From Thermoplasmata archaeon (GTDB lineage Archaea; Thermoplasmatota; Thermoplasmata; Lutacidiplasmatales; UBA184): a DNA stretch of 64,000 nt. The stretch covers positions 405,042 to 469,041 of the forward strand of contig JAKIWL010000002.1 in NCBI GenBank assembly GCA_022750055.1, in the 5' to 3' direction. This document shows, in pieces, positions 42,009 to 51,467 of this stretch. The position numbers and the translations under genes were made by a program. Position 1 is the first letter of the stretch. Each line of letters opens with the position of its first letter. A model generated the notes under the pieces. It had not been told where the DNA came from. It saw only the letters and a program-made list of their open reading frames with translations, and did no database searches.

Positions 42009-44738
42009 CTATCGGATCCGCTCGAGTGCGAACGAACCGATCACGAGGGCGCGGTTCGTCGCGCGGTACTCGATCCAGTCCCGGGACTCGACGTCGCCGA
42101 TCCCTTGGACCGACAGGAACGTGCGCCCCCCTTCACGCTTGAAGTAGATCGCCCCGTCGAGTCGCGACAGTACGGTCTCGAGCTGGGTCTCCGGGAGCGT
42201 TCCGCTCTCGAGAGCGTAGAGCGCGATCGCGTTGCGGGTCTTGAGGACCCCGACGATGTTCTGGATGAACTGCAAGCGCTGGCGGTCGTCGGCGTTGGCG
42301 AGGGAGGACGACAGGCCGAAGAAGGCGACCCGGATCGGACGGGAGTTACTCTCCACGAGCGCGTTGGCCGCCTTGACGAGGGCCGAGAGGATGCCCGCGT
42401 GGTCCTGCGGGCCGTTCGTCTTCAGGTGGGTCTTGGCGAGGTTCTCCTCGGTCGGGATCCCCCCCGTCGAGGAGGCATCCACCCATCGGACCATGTCGAG
42501 CTGTTCGTATTCGTGGAACTGGGGGGCGACGAGGCCGATCTTCTGGGCCACCTCTTCGGGCCCGCGGGCGGCGCTGATGATCACGACCCCCTCCCCTCGC
42601 TTGAGGCCCTCCGTCAGGAATGCGTAGAGCGCGACCTCCTTCCCGACGAACGCGTCCCCGATGAGGATGACATGACCCTTCGGCGGGATCCCACCCAGGA
42701 GCAGGTCGTCAAGCCGGGCCGTCCCGGTCGGGAGCCGGTCCGCGAACCGATTCGTCACGGCCCGGGTGAGCATCCCCGGTTCCTCCGGTTGGGCGGGGGG
42801 AACGTACGGAGAGTCGACCACGGTGACGCCGCGCCGCGGGGGGGCCGCTGCCGGCTTCAGGTAACCGGAATCGGGTACCGCCGCGAAGGCGAGCGAGAAA
42901 TCCTGGGACCGGCCACTGCGCTTGGCCGCCGACTGGCGGGCGAGCTTGAGCTCGTCATCGAGCATCGAGACCTTCTTCTCCTGAACGGTGAGCTCGCGTC
43001 CACGCCGGTCGATCTCGGCCCGCCGGTTCTTGATGTCGACCTCGTGGTCCGCCTGGCTCTTGGCCCGGCCCTCGAGCTCCCTTTCGCGCTGGTCGAGCTC
43101 GTCGCCGCGCTGGCCCAGCGCCGCCGCCCGGCCGTCGACCCCCTGGATCTTCTGGTCGAGGACCTTGAGATTCTCTTCGTATCGGTGAACGTTCGCTTCG
43201 GCCAGCGCGATCCGCTCCGCGGCATCCTTCTCCCGTTCGATGGCCTGGGCCTCTTGGAATCGAAGGTCCTCGAGCTCCCGGGTGCGGCCCTCCCGAGACT
43301 TGGATAGCTCCGCTTGCTGAGCCTGGATGTCGGCCGAGCGGCCGTCGAGGGAGCGCTTCTGTTGGTCGAGCGTCTCCTGAAGGACGGCGAGGCGGGCCTC
43401 CTTCGCGGCGAGGTCCGGACCGGGGGGCGCCGGTGCCCCCTTGGGAGGGGGCCCCCCTCGAGCGATCTCGCTCTCCTTCTGCAGCAGTTCTTGGGTCTTC
43501 CGCTCGATCTCTTGACGACGTGCGGTGAGTCGGGCCTCCATCTCGGCCGCGTCGGTGGCTCGGCGATCGAGCTCCTTACCCCGCAGGTTCGTCGCCGCCT
43601 CGCGCTGGACGAGCTCACCCTCCCGGCGGATCGTCTCCTTCTCCCGGTTCGTCAGCCTCGGAAGTCGGGCCTCGATGTCCTTCTCCCGGAGGAGCAGCGC
43701 CTGTTCTTTGTCCTCGATGCCGCGGGCCCGGGCGTTCGTCTCGGCGAGCTTCACCGCAAGCTCTCGTTGGAGCCGCGTGAGCGTGGTCGTCCGAGCCTGG
43801 CCCTCCGTCTCGAGCGTCGTCGCGTGGACGCGGGACTCCTCGATCGCCTCGAGCTTGCGCTGGATCCCGATCTCCGCGTTCTCTACGTCCGCCTCGCGGC
43901 CGATCAGGCTTGCCTCGCGGAAGCGGACCGCATCCTCCCGGTCCTTCAGTTGGTTGGCGACCTGCCCGAGGCGGCTCTGGGAGGAAAGGATCACCGCCCG
44001 CTCGTGGGGTCTCGTTCCGGAGGCGATGAGGTGGAGGAAGGAGCCGGACATCAGGTAGAGGACCGCCGCAACGGCCAGCGAGAGGGCGATAGACGAGGCG
44101 TGCGCGGCCGGACTGAGCCCTGGAACGAAGACGATGAGGGCGAGCAGGGTGGGACCCACGGCCGCCGCAACCCCGAGGGTCTTCGACTGGGTCCACTCCG
44201 GCCAGGTCAACGCGAGGCCGACCATCGGGAGGCTGAGACCGACGAGGCTCAGGGGATAGAACCCCGGCAGGAGCCCCCAGGAGGCGGTCGGGCCGGCATG
44301 GAAGACGGTTCCGCCGAAGATGATCAGCAGCACCGCGTCGAGGGCGACCGCGAGCAGGGTGACGGCGAAATGAGGTTCCCAGGGCCAGACCTGGTACTCC
44401 TCCCATTTCGCCCAGAGGCCATAGGCCGCCACGTAGAGGCCCGCGACGAGGGGGAGGGCGAGGAAGTAGAGCGAAGAGAGCTGTAGCGAGGCCGAACCGG
44501 AAAGCACAGGGGGGAAGATCAGGATCAACGCCGTATCGAGAAGGAGGGCCGCCGCCACCCCGACCGAATAATAGTGGGCCCCCCGACCGATGGCGAGCTG
44601 TAGAAGCGCGTCCTTCTGGGAGTGGTCGATGTCCCTAGGGGTGAGCGCCGACGCATACGGCCTCGGGGCAGGGCGGGCGGTGGGCGGCGTGGGGGCCGCG
44701 GCCTTTGGAGTCGGCTTGGAAGATGGCAAACCCAGCAC
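42009..44738 (-). CDS. Membrane / coiled-coil / KaiC-like (RecA-fold) protein
   Basis: A 909-residue protein with an unusual layout. Residues 1-45 are Pro/Ala-rich; 55-240 contain about six membrane helices (VGVAAALLLDTALILIF, LYFLALPLVAGLYVAAYGLW, FAVTLLAVALDAVLLIIF and three more). Residues about 250-620 form a long coiled coil full of Arg, Glu and Gln heptads. Residues about 665-909 are a KaiC/GvpD/RAD55-type RecA domain: RLPTGTARLDDLLLGGIPPKG, Walker A GDAFVGKEV at 694-702. The usual Walker B aspartate is replaced (VAFFGLSSSL near 804-813), so hydrolysis may be impaired. GTG at 44738 is supported by a GATTAAGTAG TATA about 27 bases upstream. It may be a membrane-tethered sensor or scaffold; function unknown. 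Confidence 0.8.
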   Translation of the reverse strand: MLGLPSSKPTPKAAAPTPPTARPAPRPYASALTPRDIDHSQKDALLQLAIGRGAHYYSVGVAAALLLDTALILIFPPVLSGSASLQLSSLYFLALPLVAGLYVAAYGLWAKWEEYQVWPWEPHFAVTLLAVALDAVLLIIFGGTVFHAGPTASWGLLPGFYPLSLVGLSLPMVGLALTWPEWTQSKTLGVAAAVGPTLLALIVFVPGLSPAAHASSIALSLAVAAVLYLMSGSFLHLIASGTRPHERAVILSSQSRLGQVANQLKDREDAVRFREASLIGREADVENAEIGIQRKLEAIEESRVHATTLETEGQARTTTLTRLQRELAVKLAETNARARGIEDKEQALLLREKDIEARLPRLTNREKETIRREGELVQREAATNLRGKELDRRATDAAEMEARLTARRQEIERKTQELLQKESEIARGGPPPKGAPAPPGPDLAAKEARLAVLQETLDQQKRSLDGRSADIQAQQAELSKSREGRTRELEDLRFQEAQAIEREKDAAERIALAEANVHRYEENLKVLDQKIQGVDGRAAALGQRGDELDQRERELEGRAKSQADHEVDIKNRRAEIDRRGRELTVQEKKVSMLDDELKLARQSAAKRSGRSQDFSLAFAAVPDSGYLKPAAAPPRRGVTVVDSPYVPPAQPEEPGMLTRAVTNRFADRLPTGTARLDDLLLGGIPPKGHVILIGDAFVGKEVALYAFLTEGLKRGEGVVIISAARGPEEVAQKIGLVAPQFHEYEQLDMVRWVDASSTGGIPTEENLAKTHLKTNGPQDHAGILSALVKAANALVESNSRPIRVAFFGLSSSLANADDRQRLQFIQNIVGVLKTRNAIALYALESGTLPETQLETVLSRLDGAIYFKREGGRTFLSVQGIGDVESRDWIEYRATNRALVIGSFALERIR

Positions 44739-44783
44739 TACCCATCAATTCACGGGTCCGCGCGCTACTTAATCATGCGCTTT

Positions 44784-45731
44784 TTAGGGTGGTGGGGCCT
44801 GGGCTCGGACTCCAGCAACCAACAGGGAGGCGGCGACCTCCCGGTGCTCGACCTGCCGCCCGAACCGTTCCTCCAACTCGAGGAGATTCTTCCACGCGCG
44901 GGGATCCCGTGAGACTTCACGGACCCGGTCCGGGTCCGCCCCTAGGAGAGGGGCCACGGCCAGGGACTCTGCCCACTCGACCCCCGCTCGTTGGAACTCG
45001 GCGCGGAGATCGCCTTCGGTGAATCGGCGAAAGCCATGATGGGGTCGGGTCGGGGCCAGGATCGGCTCGAATCCCTCCCGTTCGATCCGCGCCTGGAGGG
45101 CGTTCGGCGGGGCCAGCATGAGCCGGCCGACGGCCTTCGGCGGAAGCCGCTTGAGGTATCTCGAGCGGGCTCCGGTCCCAGCGACAGCCTCCAGAACGAG
45201 AATTCCCCCGGGGGCGAGAAGGGCCGAACATTCCGAGAGAAGTCTCTCGGATTGAGGGCCCGCAAATCCAAGCGGGTTGCCGAGTGCGACGACCAATTCG
45301 AAGCGACCACGAGCGAGCGGGGGACGGACCCCGTCCCCTCGGACCAGGGCCGGTACAGGAGCCGAGGACCGCGCCGCCCAGCGGTCTCGAACGTAGCCCA
45401 GGGCTGCCTCGGACAGGTCAAGAAGGACTCGCTTCCCTGGGTCGATTCCCACCCAGGGTGAGAACCGACCCGGGCCGGGGCCCACCTCGAGCGCTCGGCC
45501 CGATCGCCGTGCGTTACGCTGAAGGAACCTCTCTCGCAGTTGACGAAACAGGTCTCGCTGCGGGGTCCCCTCGTAGCGCCGCCATTCCCGCTCCACCCGG
45601 TACCGGTCGAGATGGCGAAACCGTCCGCGCGCCGACGGTGTTTCCACCGGCACTGAGGCACCAGAAGGTCGGGAGCCGACCGTTCCACCCTTCACCCGAC
45701 CAGGGTGAGGGGGCTCGGGTCGCAGTCTCAT
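44784..45731 (-). CDS. Class I SAM-dependent methyltransferase
   Basis: A 315-residue Rossmann-fold methyltransferase. Motif I is RALEVGPGPGRFSPWVG (about residue 100), motif II region KRVLLDLSEAALGYV, motif IV FELVVALGNPLGFAG, followed by LLAPGGILVLEAVAG. The residues before and after it are species-specific, so the substrate cannot be predicted. The ATG at 45731 is taken; a longer frame would overlap the upstream surface protein. It is followed by the KaiC-like gene on the same strand after 45 bases, and co-expression is possible. Confidence 0.82.
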   Translation of the reverse strand: MRLRPEPPHPGRVKGGTVGSRPSGASVPVETPSARGRFRHLDRYRVEREWRRYEGTPQRDLFRQLRERFLQRNARRSGRALEVGPGPGRFSPWVGIDPGKRVLLDLSEAALGYVRDRWAARSSAPVPALVRGDGVRPPLARGRFELVVALGNPLGFAGPQSERLLSECSALLAPGGILVLEAVAGTGARSRYLKRLPPKAVGRLMLAPPNALQARIEREGFEPILAPTRPHHGFRRFTEGDLRAEFQRAGVEWAESLAVAPLLGADPDRVREVSRDPRAWKNLLELEERFGRQVEHREVAASLLVAGVRAQAPPP

Positions 45732-45903
45732 CGCGGGGGACCCCTCTCGTCCGGCTCGAGCGACATCGATCGGACCGCCAACGGCCGGCGACCGGGTCGG
45801 GCGCCCTCGAGTGGGTCGGCTCCGGATGGGATCGGCCGGCCAGACGCCCCCCCGATCATCGGCCCCTCGGCGCAGCGAACCTCTGGACCGAGCCCGATAG
45901 GGA

Positions 45904-48900
45904 TCACCGGACTCCCTTTCGGAGCCTCCAGACGAGGATTCCGAGCACCGCGAGCCCAACCGCAGCTCCAATCGCGAGCTCAACTGGCAGACCGGAGGGC
46001 CCAAAGAACCCCTGGGATCCGGAACGGCCCACCAGTTCGACCGGACTGGAGGTCGCGTTGAACCCGTTCGAGTCCCGAACCGTCACGACGACATGGTAGG
46101 ACCCTGCCGTTTCGACCTCGCACACGACGGTGGGCCCGGAACTCGGGCAATCTGACGGGAGACCCGTCCACACATACTCGTACCACCCTGATCCTCCACT
46201 TGCTCGGGCCGAGACGGAGAAGAACCCGCCCACCGACACCGATGGAGCGCTCACCGATCGGGCGCTGACCTGAGGATCGGAATCGGTCGTCACGCGGATG
46301 GACGCATTCGTGGCCGACCTCTCGCCGTTCGAATCAACGGCCTGCACCGAGATCTCCATGGCTCCCACCGATTCCATTTCGCAGGAGACCTTGCTCGTCC
46401 CGGCGGACTCGCATCCGGCCGGTAGTCCGCTCCAGATGAATCCGTAGGGGCCGACTCCTCCGGATGCAGAAGCAAAAAATCCAACCACTTGGTGGATATC
46501 GGCCACGTTCCGGCTTGCCTCGGCATTCGTCAGGTTCAACGCGGGGCTCACGAGGAGTCGAACCGTAGGACTGACCCTAGAGACGCCGTCCTGATCGGTC
46601 ACCAGGACGAACGCGGCGAGCGGCCCGGGCTGGACTAGCTCGCAGGTCGGCGAGGAGGTCGTGAGGCCCGAGCAGGACGCCAACGAGAGGCCCCCCCAGG
46701 TGTACTCGAGCGAGCTCCAGCTAACCGCCGCCTCCGCGAACCTGACGGTTTGGCCCACATCGGCGCTCGAGGGATTCGCGGACGGCATCCTCACCTGGGG
46801 GAGCAGGTGCACCATGAAATCCAACGGAACGCTCTCGACCACGTCCCCGTTGCCGTCGTGCACCAACGCTCGGACGGTGAGAGCTTCGGGGTATCCGAAC
46901 ACGCAAGTCGCCCGATCCGTGTCGAGGCCACTACACTCTGTCGACGAAAGCCCCTGCCACACAAACCCCGAGTAGTTCCCGTCCCCCCCGGAAGGCACTT
47001 CGACAAACGTGATCGACTGATTCACGTCCGCGGAGGGAGGGCCCAGGGTACCGTTATGCAGCACCGTGATGGCCCCGGCAGCAAGGGAATCGTTCGTAGC
47101 GAGTCTCAGAGAGTTCGAATAGCCGGAGGAGGCGTTCCGCCACCATCCCTGGACCTCGAAGCAGTAGGACTCCCCCCGGTTAAGCCCGGTGACATTGTAG
47201 AAGGTCGATCGGCCCACGCCAACACCTGCGCTCCAGACGCCGCACACGCCTCCGTACAGGACGGTGCCATTGTCGATGGCCGCTGGAGCGGTCCATGCAA
47301 GAGCCACGGAGTTCCCGGTCCGGCTCGGTGATCGAAGGTCGAAGGGCGCGTTCAGCTCGACCGTAAGCCCGTTCGAGTATTCAGAATCCGCGCTGCCGTT
47401 CCATCCGGCAACAGAGAAGCAGTAGGTCCCACCGTCATAGAGGCCGGTCGCTGTCGCGACCCGGACGTCGGGTGCTTCAACGTCAACATAGGCCCACGGG
47501 CCGCTGACCGCCGACGCGCTGGCGCACGGACCCTCGCGGTAGAACAGGTAGACCGCCCGGTAGGCGAAACTCCCGTTATGGACTACCCAGGCTAGCGTCG
47601 CAGAGGTCGGGCCGCTTCCCAATTCCGATAGGCCCGTGGGACCGCCCGGCGGGTTGCTCGAACGCGGCGCGGTCACGTCGGACAGTTTCAAAGGCGTTCC
47701 GAAGAAGTGCTGGTTCAAGGGGACGACCTCCATGTAGTAGGTTTGGGCGGAGGAAAGCCCCGTGAGATTCACGAAACGCGCGGTGGGGAGTAGTGACATC
47801 GAGGCAGTAAAGTTCGGGGAGGTGCCCCAATAGACCGTGTAATTCAGCAGGGGAAACTCCCCGGCAGCCGGCTGGGCCCATGAGAGGTTCAAGTAGGTCG
47901 CCCCGGTGCCGATCCCGGTTTCCACAGGGGTCGCCGGCGGCAGCGGCTGGGCGATCGGGGAATCGGAAGGGAACGGGAACTTCGGTTCGCCGAGGCGCCA
48001 GTAGTAGTACACCTTCCCCCGCGAAGCGGTCTGGTCAATCAGGCAGCTCGAGAATGTATGACAGTCCATCGCCTCTAAGGAAAGGGTGTAGGTCCCGTTG
48101 AAGAACAATCCCTCCTCGTTGTACGCCTGTTGGGCCGGATACTCACCTCCTCCGGAATATTGCGTGCCCCAGACGAGCGAGACGTTCGTGGCGTACCACT
48201 GTCCGCTCCCCGGATCCAAGAGCCACGAGTCGTTCTCGAATGTGTTGTTCCAGGTGCCTGCGACCCAGGGGCCCTGGGCAGCGAGGCCGATTCGATGTTC
48301 GGAGGACCCGGTGGGTAGGCCCCCCTGGCTCCCCTCGGCGAGAGGCTCCCCGAAACCGCATCGGTGGCCGCTCGGGAGGTAGCCAGCACCGGACATCACC
48401 CCTCCAATCCCGAGCGTTGCGTACCCCGTGTACACCGCCGAACCGGCGCAGTATCCGGCGGTCCAATACAGGCGATGCCCCGTCAGGTCGTAGTCCATCC
48501 CGGCAACATAGTTCGACGGGGCTCCACCCGGCCCCCACGTCGAGCTAGCCACGCTGGTGATGCCCCCACGCGTGAGCATGTATTGGACGACCGTCCAAGT
48601 GGTCGCCCCGTTGGCGGCGATGTTGAACCACGAATTGAGCGGAGGCACCCAGTAGAGGTTGTTGGCCTCGAAGAAGGAGAGCACCCCCAACCTCCATTGC
48701 GTGTGGTTCCGTAGGTCCCAAGCCCACATCTGACCCTGGCTGGTGGTCAGGACCGCCTCGGTGTAGCTTCCATTGAGGCCGACCATGTTCACCTGGCCGT
48801 TCAGATTCGTGCTGGCGGAACTGACCCCTGACCAGTTCCATTCGAACGTTTGTCCCGTCGAGACGTTGACCGCGTAGAACGTCAGGGTCGAGGCGGACCC

Positions 48901-49605
48901 ACAAATGGACCTACATCCGAGCTCGTAGACGAACGACCCATCGGACGTCACCCACTCGGTGTCCTTCTGGCAACCGTAGTAGCAGATGTTGTCATAGAGC
49001 GGGAGCCAGGGTCCGATCGGCGTAACTTGTTGGGTCGCGAAATTGAAGAAGACGAGCTCCAACGACCGATTCACGTAGAACGCCCCGTCGGCGGTCCAGG
49101 AGAGTAACGGGACCTGGACATTCTGGTCCACAGCCGTACGATACGGACTCAGATCGTAGTAATCGGGAAGGGTGAGCGTTGCGTTGCCGTAGGGCAGGAA
49201 CGGCTGGGCGACGACGTCGCCGAGATTCGACGAGGGACCCGAGGCGACGAAGTACCAATCGGCCCCGCCGTACCCCGTGGTCCGATTCGTGAAGAGGTAG
49301 TACGATGCGGAGGAGGCCGGGAGGCCCACGGAGAAGGCCCCCCCCGATTTCGAGAGGGCGGAGCCGACGAAATGGCAGCTCGCAATACCAGATTGAGTGG
49401 ACGGATACGACGGGCATGGATATTGGACGACGGTCACGTTCGCCCCCGCTATTCCAGAACCGCCCGGCGTGGTGATGTTGCCGAATACCGACCAAGACGG
49501 GGCCAACCACGGGGCCGTCGCATTCTCATTCTGAGCGTGCATTGGAATCGTCGGTGTCGCCATCATGACGATGGTGAGTAGCATCAGCGGGACGGACCAC
49601 GGCAT
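45904..49605 (-). CDS. Giant surface protein with fibronectin-III and Cys-paired PKD-like repeats
   Basis: A 1233-residue secreted protein, the largest in the window. The signal peptide is VPLMLLTIVMMATPTIPMHA. Residues 35-110 look like a carboxypeptidase-regulatory-like fold (SVFGNITTPGGSGIAGANVTV). A propeller-like region extends to about residue 560. Two or three fibronectin type III domains follow (NLSWAQPAAGEFPLLNYTVYW, SATLAWVVHNGSFAYRAVYL, VALAWTAPAAIDNGT), then four PKD-like repeats with W-x-G-L-x-x-x-C...C. A final helix (VELAIGAAVGLAVLGILVW) ends RLRKGVR. Frequent N-x-S/T sites suggest glycosylation. No catalytic residues are recognised; adhesion or nutrient binding is plausible. 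Confidence 0.84.
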   Translation of the reverse strand: MPWSVPLMLLTIVMMATPTIPMHAQNENATAPWLAPSWSVFGNITTPGGSGIAGANVTVVQYPCPSYPSTQSGIASCHFVGSALSKSGGAFSVGLPASSASYYLFTNRTTGYGGADWYFVASGPSSNLGDVVAQPFLPYGNATLTLPDYYDLSPYRTAVDQNVQVPLLSWTADGAFYVNRSLELVFFNFATQQVTPIGPWLPLYDNICYYGCQKDTEWVTSDGSFVYELGCRSICGSASTLTFYAVNVSTGQTFEWNWSGVSSASTNLNGQVNMVGLNGSYTEAVLTTSQGQMWAWDLRNHTQWRLGVLSFFEANNLYWVPPLNSWFNIAANGATTWTVVQYMLTRGGITSVASSTWGPGGAPSNYVAGMDYDLTGHRLYWTAGYCAGSAVYTGYATLGIGGVMSGAGYLPSGHRCGFGEPLAEGSQGGLPTGSSEHRIGLAAQGPWVAGTWNNTFENDSWLLDPGSGQWYATNVSLVWGTQYSGGGEYPAQQAYNEEGLFFNGTYTLSLEAMDCHTFSSCLIDQTASRGKVYYYWRLGEPKFPFPSDSPIAQPLPPATPVETGIGTGATYLNLSWAQPAAGEFPLLNYTVYWGTSPNFTASMSLLPTARFVNLTGLSSAQTYYMEVVPLNQHFFGTPLKLSDVTAPRSSNPPGGPTGLSELGSGPTSATLAWVVHNGSFAYRAVYLFYREGPCASASAVSGPWAYVDVEAPDVRVATATGLYDGGTYCFSVAGWNGSADSEYSNGLTVELNAPFDLRSPSRTGNSVALAWTAPAAIDNGTVLYGGVCGVWSAGVGVGRSTFYNVTGLNRGESYCFEVQGWWRNASSGYSNSLRLATNDSLAAGAITVLHNGTLGPPSADVNQSITFVEVPSGGDGNYSGFVWQGLSSTECSGLDTDRATCVFGYPEALTVRALVHDGNGDVVESVPLDFMVHLLPQVRMPSANPSSADVGQTVRFAEAAVSWSSLEYTWGGLSLASCSGLTTSSPTCELVQPGPLAAFVLVTDQDGVSRVSPTVRLLVSPALNLTNAEASRNVADIHQVVGFFASASGGVGPYGFIWSGLPAGCESAGTSKVSCEMESVGAMEISVQAVDSNGERSATNASIRVTTDSDPQVSARSVSAPSVSVGGFFSVSARASGGSGWYEYVWTGLPSDCPSSGPTVVCEVETAGSYHVVVTVRDSNGFNATSSPVELVGRSGSQGFFGPSGLPVELAIGAAVGLAVLGILVWRLRKGVR

Positions 49606-49756
49606 CGGCTTCGCCCTCCTGGAGGGAGCTCTCGGGGCCCAATCAAGGGTCGCCTTGACCGGTCAGCCCTACCGCTCCGGCTCCCAACAAAGTCGTCTCC
49701 ACCTTCCTGCCGAGCGGGCGAAGTGGTCGGGAACGGCGAACCGTCGACCTAGGGCC

Positions 49757-49764
49757 CTTATATA
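49757..49764 (+). promoter_or_regulatory. TATA box for the 47-residue zinc-ribbon gene
   Basis: TTATATAC lies 37-44 bases upstream of the ATG at 49801, implying a leader of about 10-15 bases that contains GGAAGGA, a possible ribosome binding site. It is the clearest TATA box in this intergenic stretch. Confidence 0.6.
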
Positions 49765-49800
49765 CTCTCATCATCACGAGTCAGTTAGTTGGAAGGAACC

Positions 49801-49944
49801 ATGCCGTACTACGAATGCCCAAAATGCGGTGGGGGATACGTCATCGATGTTCAGCCGAGCGCGAAGCCGGTGTGCGATCGCGATGGAGCGAGGCTCAAGC
49901 GGACCAGCGATGCCTCGTACGAGCGAAGCGCCAGGGAAGAGTAG
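49801..49944 (+). CDS. 47-residue zinc-ribbon peptide
   Basis: A very short gene that length cut-offs would miss. It encodes MPYYECPKCGGGYVIDVQPS, a linker, then VCDRDGARL and a charged tail. The CPKC pair and the later CDRD give three cysteines, a compact one-zinc ribbon like the small archaeal ribbons that often bind nucleic acid or partner proteins. The TATA box and GGAAGGA upstream support it. The DUF998 gene starts 27 bases later on the same strand, so the two may share a transcript. Confidence 0.7.
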   Translation: MPYYECPKCGGGYVIDVQPSAKPVCDRDGARLKRTSDASYERSAREE

Positions 49945-49971
49945 GCTTCTCGCTCGAGGGGCCCTGTCCTG

Positions 49972-50625
49972 ATGGCCGCCCGGGGTCCCCTCGTCCCAAG
50001 GGCGGCCCACAGGGCCGGTCTGCTGATGCTGGTAGCGGCGGTCGAATTTACGGCCGCCATGGGAATTGCTCAGAAAGGGTATCCCGGATTCAGCGATGTC
50101 TCGAACGCCATCAGCGACCTCGGCAACTCGACGAAGTCCCCCTGGTTCCTCGTCTTCAACGTCGCGATCGTCGTCTTCGGCTTCATCGGTCTAGGAGCCT
50201 CGTGGCTCTTGCGGGCTGCGTTCCGGCCCAAGACGTCCGCTCACATCGGGGTCGCCTTGTTAGGGGCCGCCTTCGTCGGAGCGATCGGGGTCGGACTGTT
50301 CCCCGAGCAGGTTCAACATGGACTCCACGCGGCGTTCTCCGCCTTGGCTTTCGTCGCGTCGGGGATCGCCCTTCTGACGCTCTCCCTCTCGATGTTAAGG
50401 GACACACGCTGGGAAGGAATGCGATTGTATACCGCTCTCTCGGGCGCGGTGGCCCTCATCGCGATCGCGCTGCTGTTTTCCTCCCTGACCACTTCGTCCG
50501 ATTTCGGGGCGGTGGAGCGGGTAATCGTCGCCCCCGTCTTGCTTTGGTTCGCGGTCGCCGGGATCCACTTGTGGCGAATGCCGGTCTACGACCCGGTCGC
50601 GCTAGGTGAGGCTGGCGCCGGATAG
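49972..50625 (+). CDS. DUF998 membrane protein
   Basis: A 217-residue protein with six membrane helices. KGYPGFSDVSNAISDLG in the first loop is the hallmark of the DUF998 family, followed by LFNVAIVVFGFIGLG, a FPEQVQHGLHAAFSALAF segment and closing helices. The family is widespread in archaea and bacteria and has no assigned biochemical role. The ATG at 49972 fits the family start. Confidence 0.88.
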   Translation: MAARGPLVPRAAHRAGLLMLVAAVEFTAAMGIAQKGYPGFSDVSNAISDLGNSTKSPWFLVFNVAIVVFGFIGLGASWLLRAAFRPKTSAHIGVALLGAAFVGAIGVGLFPEQVQHGLHAAFSALAFVASGIALLTLSLSMLRDTRWEGMRLYTALSGAVALIAIALLFSSLTTSSDFGAVERVIVAPVLLWFAVAGIHLWRMPVYDPVALGEAGAG

Positions 50626-50942
50626 GACCGGCGCGACCCACCTGGCGCACATTCGACCCCTGTTGTATCGGGACCGATCCATCAGTCCGGCCACCAGGCC
50701 TGGGTCCTTGTGAGTGGGCGGGCCAATAGGGACCCTCGAGCCGGGAGCCGACCTGAGCCTGCGCGTCGACCTTCGGTTCGCCACCTCCACGCGCTCGCCC
50801 CAGTTCGATGCGCTGCGATGTACGGCCGCGTCGAGAGGGCGCGCTACGACGAGACATGGACCGACGAGGAGGGTCGTGGGCTTCCAAGCCGGCCTGCGAC
50901 GTCGCGCCGTTCCACGTGTGGGCTGGGGGGGTCGCGCCGAGT
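50626..50942. other. Region without a confident gene, possible gene remnant
   Basis: Between the convergent DUF998 and Nudix genes. From 50714 a + strand frame shows good codon periodicity for about 34 codons (GTLEPGADLSLRVDLRFATS), after which periodicity seems to move into other frames. This suggests a decayed gene rather than a live one. No RNA structure or repeat was seen. Confidence 0.35.
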
Positions 50943-51362
50943 TCAGGATCGCGATGTCGGGCAGAAGCGCCGTAGCGCCTCCCGAACGATTCGATCGTGA
51001 TCGAAAGCGAGCCCGACCGCCTGATCGATCGGGACCCACGATGCGTTCCGAGCATCATCCCCGCCCTGAGGGGACCCGCCCCGCCCTTTCATCCAAAACG
51101 CGACGGAGGCGGTCGGGCCCCTCGGATCGCGGTTCGGGCCGGAAAAGACCCCGACGATCCCTTCTGGACGGGCGCGTAACCCCGTCTCCTCTCGGAGCTC
51201 TCGAACCACCGCCTCCTCGACCGTCTCAGTTGGGTCAACGAAGCCACCGGGTAGCGCCCATCGACCCACGAAGGGCGGACGACCCCGCTGGACGAGGAGG
51301 AGCGAACCCCGTCGGACCCAGACCGCGTCGACCGTGAGCTTCGGTCCTGCGGGGTAACGCAT
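50943..51362 (-). CDS. Nudix hydrolase
   Basis: A 139-residue Nudix enzyme that would hydrolyse nucleoside diphosphates linked to another group. The Nudix box G-x5-E-x7-REUxEExGU is complete in GGFVDPTETVEEAVVRELREE followed by TGL. The order LTVDAVWV, LLLVQRG, GRWALPGG resembles ADP-ribose pyrophosphatase-type members, but the substrate is not fixed. The ATG at 51362 is chosen because GCTTATCC lies about 27 bases upstream (leaderless). It is divergent from the GHMP kinase. Confidence 0.88.
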   Translation of the reverse strand: MRYPAGPKLTVDAVWVRRGSLLLVQRGRPPFVGRWALPGGFVDPTETVEEAVVRELREETGLRARPEGIVGVFSGPNRDPRGPTASVAFWMKGRGGSPQGGDDARNASWVPIDQAVGLAFDHDRIVREALRRFCPTSRS

Positions 51363-51467
51363 GAAGGTTGAGGGGCGAAGCCATGGATAAGCGTCGGGGC
51401 CGGCGGACGGGCGAACCGTTCGGATGTTCGGCATGGTTAAATCAGGGGCCCGGGTCCGCGTCCATCG

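Noticed and set aside
45731..46004. N-terminal extension of the methyltransferase
   Set aside because: It would overlap the C-terminus of the surface protein at 45904 and has no family homology; the ATG at 45731 suffices.
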